From the NCBI RefSeq assembly GCF_030019515.1, contig NZ_JASEEQ010000004.1:62001-126000 (forward strand): a DNA stretch of 64,000 bases, read 5' to 3'. Below are positions 43,977 through 51,611 of this stretch, in pieces. The translations under genes were made by a program, and so were the position numbers. Under the pieces are notes generated by a model. The model did no database searches. It was not told the origin of the DNA and was given only the letters and a program-made list of their open reading frames with translations. Within the stretch, counting starts at the first letter, position 1; every line of letters begins with the position of its first letter. Origin of the DNA: Nocardioides sp. GTDB lineage: Bacteria > Actinomycetota > Actinomycetes > Propionibacteriales > Nocardioidaceae.

Positions 43977-45179
43977 GTGGACACCGCGTCGACCCGCGCG
44001 ACCCTCGACCGGCTGCTCGCCGCCGGCGACGGCGTCCTGCGCTGCGACCCGGCCTGGGTCGCCCGTGACTTCCTCCCGCCCGGTCGCCGGCTCGGCCTGC
44101 GCGAGGAGGAGTACGACGTAGGTGAGCGTGGGTTCATCTGCGAGCGGTGGTTGGCCTCCTCGACCAAGGCCGACAACCGCGTCGGGCCCGACGACGAAGG
44201 GCTCAGCCACGTGGTCGGCGACCACGGCGAGCGGATTCTGCTTCGCGACGCCGTGGCCGCCGATCCCGCGGCGATCCTGGGGACGGCGTACGCCGCGACC
44301 CATCCGGGAGGGCTCGGTCGGCTGGCGAAGATCTTCGACTACGGCTACCGCCTGCCCTACCACATCCATCCGCCGCAGGAGTACGCCGCGCTCGTAGGGT
44401 GCAACGCCAAGGACGAGTCGTACCACTTCCCGGCGGGAGTCGAGCTCGGGGCGCACCCGGAGACGTTCTTCGGGGTCCACCCGTGGATCGCCGAGCAGGG
44501 TGCGCACGAGATCCTGCTGCCGTACCTCGTGGACTGGGACAGCGACCTCATCCTGCGCCACGCCCGCGCCGAGCTGCAGGTGCCGGGGGAGGGCTTCCAC
44601 GTGCCGTCCGGCGTGCTGCATGCCCCGGGCACGGCGCTGACGATCGAGCTGCAGGAGGACTCCGACGTCCTCGCGATGTTCCAGGCGCTCAACGCGGGCC
44701 GGATCATCTCCAAGGACCTGTTGTTCAAGGACGTGCGGCTCCAGGACCGGGAGGCGGAGGGCGAGCGGTTCCCGCTGCGCTTCGTCGACTGGGAGACCAA
44801 CGGTGACCCGTGGTTCTACGAGAACCGGCACCTGAGCCCGCAGCCGGTCGCAGGAGCGACCGGCGACGGGGCCGAGACGTGGGTGTTCTACAACACCGAC
44901 AAGTACGCCGGGAAGCGCCTCGTGGTGCCGGCCGGGGGGACGCACCAGGTGCAGGAGCCGGGCGTCTACAGCGTGTTCGTCTGGTCCGGTGAGGGACGCT
45001 ACGCCGGTTTCGAGGTGCGCGGCGGCGCGCCGGGGCTGGACGAGCTGGTGGTCACCCACGACGCAGCCACGCGCGAGCACGAGGTCGTCAACGCCGGTCG
45101 CGACGACCTGGTGGCCTTCATGTTCTTCGGTCCCGACCTGCACACGCAGACACCGACGATCCCCCGCCACGGTCGATGA
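43977..45179 (+). CDS. Cupin / phosphomannose-isomerase-like protein
   Basis: A 400-residue two-barrel cupin. The first barrel has YRLPYHIHPPQEYAAL (HxH metal ligands), then GEGFHVPSGVLHAPGTAL (second cupin motif), and the second barrel spans ~300-390 (KRLVVPAGGTHQVQEPGVYS). The layout resembles class I mannose-6-phosphate isomerases without their full signature. Likely a sugar isomerase or a hydrolase of the same pathway. GTG at 43977, 6 bases after the permease gene; coupled to the next Gfo gene (ATGA). Confidence 0.75.
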   Translation: MDTASTRATLDRLLAAGDGVLRCDPAWVARDFLPPGRRLGLREEEYDVGERGFICERWLASSTKADNRVGPDDEGLSHVVGDHGERILLRDAVAADPAAILGTAYAATHPGGLGRLAKIFDYGYRLPYHIHPPQEYAALVGCNAKDESYHFPAGVELGAHPETFFGVHPWIAEQGAHEILLPYLVDWDSDLILRHARAELQVPGEGFHVPSGVLHAPGTALTIELQEDSDVLAMFQALNAGRIISKDLLFKDVRLQDREAEGERFPLRFVDWETNGDPWFYENRHLSPQPVAGATGDGAETWVFYNTDKYAGKRLVVPAGGTHQVQEPGVYSVFVWSGEGRYAGFEVRGGAPGLDELVVTHDAATREHEVVNAGRDDLVAFMFFGPDLHTQTPTIPRHGR

Positions 45180-46177
45180 GGGGCGAGCTCACCGTCGGCC
45201 TGCTGGGGGCCGGCATGATCGCCGCCGTGCACGCCTGCGCCTACCGGGAGTCGCCAGGCGTCCGGCTGCTCGCGGTGGCGGACCCGGTGCCAGGCAAGGC
45301 CAAGCGGCTCGCCGACCAGTACGGCGCCAAGGTCGTGCCCGACCTCGACGAGCTGCTGGAGCTCGGTGTCGACGTCGTGGACGTCTGCACACCCCCGACC
45401 ACGCACGCCGCCGCGACGATCGCAGCCCTCGAGGCCGGTCGCCACGTGCTGTGTGAGAAGCCGATCACCCGGACCCTCGACGAGGCGCGCCGCGTGGTGG
45501 CGGCCGCGCGGACCGCGCCGGGGCTGCTCTCGATCGGCCAGGTCGCCCGCTACGCCCCCGACCACCGGCTCGCCTACGACCTCGCGGTGTCGGGCGAGAT
45601 CGGGGAGGTGCGGCTCCTCAGCCACTCGACGACGACGTCGCTGCCCGGGTGGAGCGAGGCCGGCTGGCTCGCCGACCCCGTGGCGTCGGGCGGGCCGCTC
45701 CTCGACCAGGCCGTGCACAGCTTCGACTACGCGCGTCGGGTGATCGGCAGCCCTGCCGTGCGGGTGCACTGCATGGCCGCCGACAGCGGCGCGGGGCCGG
45801 CGACGTACACGCTCACGACCGTGCGCTACGAGAACGGCGCGATCGCGCACGTCGAGTGCAGCTGGGCGCACCCGGCCTCGCGTGGCTTCAAGCTGCGCGC
45901 GGAGGTCGTCGGCACCCAGGGCCGGCTGTCCTGGGACTACGACCACCTGACGGGCGGGGTGCTGCACCCACACGAGGGCGACGTCGAGTGGTGGGACGTG
46001 CTGGGCGACCGGGAGTTCACCGAGGAGCTCCGCGCGTTCTTCGACGCCGTCCGGGCGGGCGGTCCGCCACCCGTCCCGGCGGAGGAGGGGCTGGCGTCCC
46101 TGCGGACGGCGCTGGCGGCCCTGGAGTCCGCGCGTACCGGCCGGACGATCGACCTGACCTCCTGGGAGGCCTCGTGA
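45176..46177 (+). CDS. Gfo/Idh/MocA oxidoreductase 3
   Basis: A 333-residue sugar dehydrogenase: VGLLGAGMIAAVHACAY, CTPPTTHAAATIAAL, HVLCEKPITRT, and the substrate helix GGPLLDQAVHSFDYARRVIG with the catalytic Asp and His. Overlaps the cupin gene by ATGA and the next paralogue by GTGA, so it is tightly coupled with both. Confidence 0.89.
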   Translation: MRGELTVGLLGAGMIAAVHACAYRESPGVRLLAVADPVPGKAKRLADQYGAKVVPDLDELLELGVDVVDVCTPPTTHAAATIAALEAGRHVLCEKPITRTLDEARRVVAAARTAPGLLSIGQVARYAPDHRLAYDLAVSGEIGEVRLLSHSTTTSLPGWSEAGWLADPVASGGPLLDQAVHSFDYARRVIGSPAVRVHCMAADSGAGPATYTLTTVRYENGAIAHVECSWAHPASRGFKLRAEVVGTQGRLSWDYDHLTGGVLHPHEGDVEWWDVLGDREFTEELRAFFDAVRAGGPPPVPAEEGLASLRTALAALESARTGRTIDLTSWEAS

Positions 46178-47214
46178 TCCCCGCCGAGGCGCAGCGCCCG
46201 GTCGGCGTCGCGATCCTGGGCGCGGCCCACCTGGGCCACGCCTGGGCCTACGCGCGGGCGCTCACCGAGTCGCCCCACGCGGTCGTCGTCGGGCTGCACG
46301 ATCCCGAGCCCGAGCACACGCGCTGGATCCACCAGGACCTCGGCGTGCCGCTCGCCGAGGACCCCGAGGCGCTGCTCTCCTCGCCGGACGTCGACGCCGT
46401 CCTGGTGTGCAGCGCCACCGCCGAGCACCGGGCCCACGTCGAGCTCGCGGCAGCGCACGGCAAGCACGTCCTGTGCGAGAAGCCGATCGCGACCACGGTC
46501 GAGGACGCGCGCGCGATGATCGCGGCGTGCGAGGCTGCCGGCGTCCAGCTGCACGTCGCCTTCGTGTCGCGGTTCCTGCCGCTGGTCGCCCGCGCTCGCT
46601 CCGCGGTCCGCGACGGCCGGCTCGGTGAGCTGATCGGGCTGGTCGGCGGCAACCGTGGTCGGCCGCCGCTGCCACCGGCGTACCCGGGCTGGATCACCGA
46701 CCCGGTCGCGGCCGGGGGAGGGGCGCTGATCGACCACTCGGTGCACGTCACCGACGTGATGCGGCACGTCAGCGGGCTGGAGGTGGCGCAGGTGTCCGCC
46801 GAGTGCGGGTCGCTCCTGTGGGACTGCGGCGTCGAGGACGTGGCGATCCTCTCGCTGCGCTTCGACAACGGCGCGGTCGGCAGCGTGGACCCGAGCTGGT
46901 CGGTCCCGGCGGACAACCCCTGGGACTACGACTTCTTCCTGCGCCTGGTCGGCACCGAGGGCGCCCTGGAGATCAGCGACGGGGCCGAGGCGCTGCGGGT
47001 GGTCAGCACGCGTGAGGGCGGACCGGTCGGTCTGCGTGACGCCTCGTTCGCCGAGGATGCCGACCGCGCGATGGTCGAGGCGTTCCTGGCCTCCGTGCGT
47101 GCCGGTGCGATCCAGGCCCCGTGCGCGACGGCTGTCGACGGCCTGCGCGCGCTCGAGGTGGCGCTGGCCGGCTACCGGTCCTCGGCCGCGGGATCCGTCG
47201 CTGAGGTGGGGTAG
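46174..47214 (+). CDS. Gfo/Idh/MocA oxidoreductase 4
   Basis: A 346-residue paralogue: GVAILGAAHLGHAWAYARAL, HVLCEKPIATT and GGGALIDHSVHVTDVMRHV. The D-x-x-x-H helix matches paralogue 3 and differs from paralogue 2. The last gene of the plus-strand run; a degraded xylanase remnant follows on the other strand. GTG start coupled by GTGA. Confidence 0.89.
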   Translation: MIPAEAQRPVGVAILGAAHLGHAWAYARALTESPHAVVVGLHDPEPEHTRWIHQDLGVPLAEDPEALLSSPDVDAVLVCSATAEHRAHVELAAAHGKHVLCEKPIATTVEDARAMIAACEAAGVQLHVAFVSRFLPLVARARSAVRDGRLGELIGLVGGNRGRPPLPPAYPGWITDPVAAGGGALIDHSVHVTDVMRHVSGLEVAQVSAECGSLLWDCGVEDVAILSLRFDNGAVGSVDPSWSVPADNPWDYDFFLRLVGTEGALEISDGAEALRVVSTREGGPVGLRDASFAEDADRAMVEAFLASVRAGAIQAPCATAVDGLRALEVALAGYRSSAAGSVAEVG

Positions 47215-47274
47215 CTGCACCAGCGCCTCGACGCCGCGTGGGCCCGTCGGTCGCGGCATGGGGGACGCCGCCGC

Positions 47275-47553
47275 CGGGACGTCAGGCCAGCGGCCCTTCT
47301 CGAGCCGCCAGAGGCGCTTGCGCTCCGGCGCGTGCCGGAAGGCGTGGCTGATCGCGTCGTACGCCGGCTTGAGGTGTAGTGGTCGGTGAGGCCGAACGCG
47401 ACCACGACCTTGACGGCCTTCACGTCGAGCGTCACGTCGAGGTAGCGGCGGTACACGTCTGCCACCGACCGGTCACGCTCGGCGAAGCCCTTCGGAGGCT
47501 CTCGTCGAGCACGTCGAGCACGTCGAGCACGTCGAGCACGTCGAGCTCGGGGA
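47275..47553 (-). pseudogene. Remnant of a GH10 xylanase C-terminus
   Basis: Minus-strand fragments in different frames read ELDVLD..., then GFAERDRSVADVYRRYLDVT, VVVAFGLTDHYT, and after a gap LKPAYDAISHAFRHAPERK. This is the order of the last ~90 residues of GH10 endo-xylanases (catalytic E-L-D-V strand, YRRYLDVAL helix, GLTDRY-T, KPAYDAI). At least two frame changes and a deletion separate the pieces, and a 9-base repeat has expanded inside. No start or upstream catalytic part is present. Recognised by pattern only. Confidence 0.5.
47504..47548. repeat. 9-bp tandem repeat (GTCGAGCAC) x5
   Basis: GTCGAGCAC at 47504, 47513, 47522 and 47531, then GTCGAGCTC at 47540. On the minus strand it encodes repeated Leu-Asp-Val within the xylanase remnant, so it probably arose by slippage after the gene decayed. 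Confidence 0.85.
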
Positions 47554-47603
47554 CGTATCTGCCGGCAAGGGCAAGACCCCGCGGGGACCTCCCTGCAGGA
47601 GCC

Positions 47604-48029
47604 TCAGACCACGCCCTTGGCCAGGAGGAAGCAGCCGTACGGGCGCGCCTCGGCGGTCGCGACCACCAGGTAGGCCTCGGCTGCCCGCCGGTAGAACTCG
47701 AACCGGTCGACGGCCGCCGAGGCGACCGCGCGTCCCTCCGCCGCGTCCACCTCCGCCTGGAGGTCGGCGTGCACCGGCTGCACCCGGTCCTCGTCACCGA
47801 CGGCACCCATGCGCAGCACGGCGGGCTCGACGAACGCGTCCACCGGGAAGACGGTGAGGATGGCGCGTGCCGCCGCGGGCACGTCCACGCCGGACAGCGT
47901 GACCAGGCGCTCGGCGGTCGACGCCGCGGGGAAGTTCCGGTCGACGATTGCGAGGACGTCGCCGTGCCCCATCGCGGCGAGGTGGCCCAACAGGTCGGCG
48001 TTGAGCAGGGGATCGATGTTCTTCAGCAT
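47604..48029 (-). CDS. FucU/RbsD-family sugar mutarotase
   Basis: A 141-residue protein of the RbsD/FucU family, which interconvert pyranose and furanose or alpha and beta forms of ribose or fucose. IDPLLNADLLGHLAAMGHGD (catalytic His region), VDRNFPAAS and the C-terminal YGCFLLAKG fit FucU best. ATG overlaps the methyltransferase stop (TGATG). Being next to an island with ribokinase and sugar importer, it may serve the same pathway although on the other strand. Confidence 0.88.
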   Translation of the reverse strand: MLKNIDPLLNADLLGHLAAMGHGDVLAIVDRNFPAASTAERLVTLSGVDVPAAARAILTVFPVDAFVEPAVLRMGAVGDEDRVQPVHADLQAEVDAAEGRAVASAAVDRFEFYRRAAEAYLVVATAEARPYGCFLLAKGVV

Positions 48030-48655
48030 CAGGTGTCCTCTCGGGAGTGGGGCGGGGCGTCCGGCTTGGTCCAGGTGATGAGGTAGCGCCACATCGGCAG
48101 ACGGGTCCACGAGCAGCCAGGGAGGCACCGCCGCGCGGTCATCAGGGCCTGGGACCACGTCTCGACCGGGTCGACCTTCGTGGTGGGTGGCTCCCACGCC
48201 TGCTTGCCGCGCGCGTGCAGGCGGTGCGCGACGGCGTCGCGGAGCTCCCAGGGCAGGCCGGGCGGTCCGCCGTACCTGCCGATGCCCAGTACGAGCAGGA
48301 TGCCGCCACGTCGCAGGACCCGGACCGCCTCCGCGAGGGCGGTCTCGGCATCGACGTGGTGCAGCACCATCGTCATCGCGACCGCGTCGAACGTCGCGTC
48401 CGCGAATCCGAGCGCCTCCGCGGAGGACAGGACATAGTGCGCCGGGTCGCCCGGCCGCATCAGCCGCCGGTCGACGTCGACCCCGACGACGCTCCGGGTA
48501 GGGGTGTCGCCGAGGAAGCGGCAGAACGTGCCGTCGCCGCAGCCGATGTCGAGCACCCGGTGCGCGGTTTCGGGGATCGCTGCGCGGAGCAGTGGGTAGT
48601 AGTGCGTGTTGTGGTTCCACTGCGCGGCGAAGGCGTGCGGAGCTCGCGGCGTCAC
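48029..48655 (-). CDS. Class I SAM-dependent methyltransferase
   Basis: A 208-residue methyltransferase. Motif I VLDIGCGDGTFCRFLG, then GVDVDRRLM, motif IV AVAMTMVLHHVDAE and VLRRGGILLVLGIGRYG. It resembles small-molecule (UbiE-like) enzymes. GTG at 48655 overlaps the stop of a 32-codon reading frame (GTGA), implying coupled translation. Substrate unknown. Confidence 0.85.
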   Translation of the reverse strand: MTPRAPHAFAAQWNHNTHYYPLLRAAIPETAHRVLDIGCGDGTFCRFLGDTPTRSVVGVDVDRRLMRPGDPAHYVLSSAEALGFADATFDAVAMTMVLHHVDAETALAEAVRVLRRGGILLVLGIGRYGGPPGLPWELRDAVAHRLHARGKQAWEPPTTKVDPVETWSQALMTARRCLPGCSWTRLPMWRYLITWTKPDAPPHSREDT

Positions 48656-48750
48656 GTGTGCAGCACGATCTCGCCGACCACCTCGACCACCTCGACCATC
48701 CGGCACCCGCCCCGGCGTACGTCGTGCACCGAGCCGATCCGGTGCTCCAT
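48652..48750 (-). CDS. Short peptide gene upstream of the methyltransferase
   Basis: A 32-residue reading frame with a strong ribosome site (GGCAGGAG, 7 bases before ATG 48750) and GTGA overlap with the methyltransferase. The peptide starts MEHRIGSVHDVRRGGC and ends in a Val/Glu-rich tail (MVEVVEVVGEIVLHT) with one cysteine. I know no family for it. It could be a leader for translational coupling, or a peptide substrate; nothing else shows a modified-peptide system here. Confidence 0.5.
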   Translation of the reverse strand: MEHRIGSVHDVRRGGCRMVEVVEVVGEIVLHT

Positions 48751-48816
48751 GCGCTTCTCCTGCCTCTCGGGCACCTGTCCAGCCCCGATCGCCGGGTCCA
48801 AACGATCAAACTAGGC

Positions 48817-49065
48817 ATGACTCTGGCGGCTGAGGGGCCGTCCCCGCAACGGTTGTCCGTCAAGCGCCCGCGGGAGGAGGTGCCGTGGATCCGGCGGCTC
48901 CGCAGCGAGCACGTCGCCGACCACGTCCGCTTCATCACCCAGCTGCTGTCGACCCGAGGCTGCGACACCAGCTGCGCGTGCTGTGCGCGGGCCCGCGCCG
49001 CTGAGCCGAGGTCGGGCGCTGTCGGTGGTCACGGCCCGGCCTCGGGCGAGGGGGACTTCTGCTGA
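48817..49065 (+). CDS. Possible small cysteine-containing protein
   Basis: An 82-residue frame with coding-like G/C third positions, especially the middle (PWIRRLRSEHVADHVRFITQ), and a GCDTSCACC cluster. No clear ribosome site. It fills the gap between divergent and convergent genes. Not recognised; might be spurious. Confidence 0.35.
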   Translation: MTLAAEGPSPQRLSVKRPREEVPWIRRLRSEHVADHVRFITQLLSTRGCDTSCACCARARAAEPRSGAVGGHGPASGEGDFC

Positions 49066-49071
49066 GGCAGA

Positions 49072-50979
49072 TCAGGTGCAGAACCCGAACGTCTGGGGCT
49101 GGCCGGCCTTGATCAGCTCGTTCCAGCTCAGCCCGTGCAGCACCCAGGTCCCGGTCAGCGCGGTGAAGGAGACGCTGGTGGCGTTCCAGAAGTTCGTCGG
49201 CTGGGTGACCAGCCAGTACGTCGGCGCGGTCAGCCCGGGGGTGGTGTGGTCGATGGTCGCGCGCCAGCGCACGAACTCGGTCGAGCTCGTCGACACCGTC
49301 ACGTTCGCGCAGTAGGTCCCGCCACCCGAGCTGGTGATCGTGGCCGACACCGTCGCGTCAACGAGGTCGGCGTCGGGGTTGGTCGGCGCGCAGTAGCCCC
49401 AGGTGACCGGCTCGCCGAGCCGGATCAGCTCGTTGCTCGCCGTGCCCTTGAGCACCCAGGTGCCCGAGCCGAACGAGATGCTCGTCGCGTTCCAGAAGTT
49501 GGTCGGCTCGGCGCCGAGCCAGTACACGCCGTTGGTCAGTCCCGGGGTCGTGTGGTCGACGGTCGCGCGCCACTTCACGTACGTCGGGGACAGCGTGGAG
49601 ACCGTGACGTCGGCGCAGTACTGCCCGCCGCCCGAGCTGGTCACGGTCGCGCTGACCGTCGCGTCGACGAGGGGGGCGGCCGCCGACATCGGCGCGCAGT
49701 AGCTCCAGCTGGCCGGGCTGGTGGCCCGCACGTACTCGTTGCTGCCCGAGCCGCGCACCACCCAGGTGCCGGTGCCGCCGTCGAACGAGATCGTCGTGGC
49801 GTTGCTGGCGTTGGTGGGCTCTGCGGCGAGCCAGTAGTTGTTGTCGGTGAGGCCGACGGTCGCGTGGTCGATGCTCACCCGCCACCGGATCCAGTCCGTC
49901 GAGAGCGTCGTCACGGCCACGGTCGCGCAGTACTGGCCACCGCCCGAGCTGGTGACGGTCGCGACCGCGGTCGCCTCGGCGAGGTCGGGCGGCGTGCGGG
50001 TGCCGCAGTAGCCCCACACGTAGGACCCACCTGCGGCGAGCACGGCGTTGAACTCGACGCCCTTGACCCGCCACAGGTTCGGCTGGAAGGACACCGTGGT
50101 CACGTTGTACGACGACGACACGGCGGTGGCGTTGTAGGGCTGCTGGGAGATGTTGAGCGTGATCTCCCACTCGACCGCCTGGTCGGAGTGGTTGGTGACC
50201 GTCACGGTCGCGCAGTACTCCAGCGCGGTCTCGCTGGTCAGGACCTGTTCGTAGGAGACCGGGTTGGCTGCCAACGCACTCGGCACCTCGAACGAGGACA
50301 GGTCGGCTGACACGAGGGTCCCGATCGGGGCGGCGTGGGCCCCGGTCGCGGTCAGCGCGGCGGCCAGCGCCGCACCCCCGGCTGTGACCCGCAGCGCGAC
50401 CTTGCTGCGCGGCGCGGCTCGGCGGTGACGCCGGGGGGGGGGACCGGCGCCACCGCCCGGGGGTGGGGGACCCCCGCGCCGGCCCGCCCACCCGAACACC
50501 GAGGCGCCGGCGAGCAGGCCGGAGATCATCGCGAGCAGCAGTGGGGACCCGAACCAGCGGAGCAGGATCCCGCCGCGCGGCACGCGCAGCACCACCCGAC
50601 CCTTGACGTCCGCGTCCGTCGGACGCCACGGGTCGACGTGGTCGTTGTGGTCACCCCGGGTCACCTGGGTGCCGTCGGGGCGCACTTCGATGACCCGGTG
50701 GACGACGTTCAGGCCCGCGCCTGGACCGTCGGGGATCCGGTACACGATCGGCGTCCCCACCGGGTACGCCCCGGAGCGCCAGGTCAGGACCAGGTCGCCG
50801 GGGTCGTACGTCGGCAGCATCGACGGTCCGGAGACGACCGTGACCCCCAGCCGGGCCGGGCCGAAGGGGCCCGGCACGCTGAGTGCGAGGACGGCGAGCA
50901 GGAACCCCCACCGGAGCAGGCTGAAGAGGCGGCGCGGCCAGGACCTGCGCCGTCTCGGTCGGGTATCGAGCTCGACCAC
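49072..50979 (-). CDS. SipW-type signal peptidase fused to four CBM2-like repeats
   Basis: A 635-residue protein. Residues 1-~165 are an ER/SipW-type signal peptidase: a membrane helix at ~20-40, catalytic S53 in SGPSMLPTYDPGD, His94 in VVHRVIEV as general base, RGDHNDHVDP, and a second helix at ~143-165. A Gly/Pro/Arg linker (170-190) leads to a second signal-like segment (192-216, ending GAHA-AP) and then four ~95-residue repeats, each opening with YCA and ending WGYC, WSYC or FGFC, like cellulose-binding CBM2 modules. The fusion depends on a ten-base G tract at 50433-50442 (plus strand); the second part has no start codon of its own in frame. It could be two genes if the tract length is wrong. 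Confidence 0.75.
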   Translation of the reverse strand: MVELDTRPRRRRSWPRRLFSLLRWGFLLAVLALSVPGPFGPARLGVTVVSGPSMLPTYDPGDLVLTWRSGAYPVGTPIVYRIPDGPGAGLNVVHRVIEVRPDGTQVTRGDHNDHVDPWRPTDADVKGRVVLRVPRGGILLRWFGSPLLLAMISGLLAGASVFGWAGRRGGPPPPGGGAGPPPRRHRRAAPRSKVALRVTAGGAALAAALTATGAHAAPIGTLVSADLSSFEVPSALAANPVSYEQVLTSETALEYCATVTVTNHSDQAVEWEITLNISQQPYNATAVSSSYNVTTVSFQPNLWRVKGVEFNAVLAAGGSYVWGYCGTRTPPDLAEATAVATVTSSGGGQYCATVAVTTLSTDWIRWRVSIDHATVGLTDNNYWLAAEPTNASNATTISFDGGTGTWVVRGSGSNEYVRATSPASWSYCAPMSAAAPLVDATVSATVTSSGGGQYCADVTVSTLSPTYVKWRATVDHTTPGLTNGVYWLGAEPTNFWNATSISFGSGTWVLKGTASNELIRLGEPVTWGYCAPTNPDADLVDATVSATITSSGGGTYCANVTVSTSSTEFVRWRATIDHTTPGLTAPTYWLVTQPTNFWNATSVSFTALTGTWVLHGLSWNELIKAGQPQTFGFCT

Positions 50980-50997
50980 CGGCTGCCGGACAGCGGG

Positions 50998-51408
50998 CTA
51001 CGGCGTCGTCGTTCCGCTGATCACGACGGCGACCTCGGTGACGTCGGCAGCGGGAGCGTTGACGGTGAAGTCCGCCGTCTGGTCGTCGAGGAGCCCCGTG
51101 TAGACCGGGACCGCGACGTCGGCCTCGGCCAAGGAGCTGGTCCCGTCGCTGAGAGCGATCTTGACCCGCTGACCGATGCAGGCAGCGGCGACATGGTCGA
51201 GCGTCACGGACGAGACGTCGTACTCGCCCGTCGTGGCGTTGTAGGCCGTCGTGTAGCTGACGTCGATGCTGCTGTCGCAGGATGCGACCACCGTGGTGCC
51301 GGCACCGAGATCGGTCGAGTCGACCGTGCCGATGGATGCCGCCGAGGCGACCACCGCCGCCGCGGCCGCACCCCCCGCGCCGAGCGCGAGGATGAGCTGC
51401 TTGGACAT
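50998..51408 (-). CDS. Small exported protein, probable signal-peptidase substrate
   Basis: A 136-residue secreted protein. The N-terminus LILALGAGGAAAAAVVASAA is a signal peptide; the mature part is Thr/Asp/Ser-rich beta sheet with two cysteines (VASCDSS, AAACIGQ). It resembles small SipW-dependent surface proteins. It is followed after 18 bases by the signal peptidase fusion, which may process it. ATG at 51408 has AGGGAG upstream. A CRP-like site and a palindrome lie in the promoter region. Confidence 0.72.
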   Translation of the reverse strand: MSKQLILALGAGGAAAAAVVASAASIGTVDSTDLGAGTTVVASCDSSIDVSYTTAYNATTGEYDVSSVTLDHVAAACIGQRVKIALSDGTSSLAEADVAVPVYTGLLDDQTADFTVNAPAADVTEVAVVISGTTTP

Positions 51409-51490
51409 CTGTGAACTCCCTAGTCTGCCCCTCCCAGGGCGCTACAGGAGAACGCGCGTGCACACACCAGCAGACCGCCACCCCAGCGCG

Positions 51491-51506
51491 GCATGCGAGC
51501 GCATGC
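51491..51506. promoter_or_regulatory. Perfect 16-bp palindrome
   Basis: GCATGCGAGCGCATGC: 7-base perfect arms around AG, about 85 bases before the exported-protein start. Looks like an operator; the binding protein is unknown. Confidence 0.45.
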
Positions 51507-51548
51507 TGCGACTCTCTCCCTCCGGATCGCCGCGCCGAGTCACGACAG

Positions 51549-51564
51549 TGTGATACAGGTCACG
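51549..51564. promoter_or_regulatory. CRP/GlxR-like binding site
   Basis: TGTGATACAGGTCACG fits TGTGA-N6-TCACA with one mismatch, about 140 bases before the exported-protein start. A Crp-family gene lies at the left end of the window, but any link is a guess. Confidence 0.5.
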
Positions 51565-51611
51565 GTCTACCACCGGTCTAGGCTGCTGGACCAGACCCCT
51601 GGCTCGAATCT

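Noticed and set aside
48652..48750. Mycofactocin precursor MftA
   Set aside because: Size is similar, but the C-terminal signature of MftA is absent and no mft genes are present.
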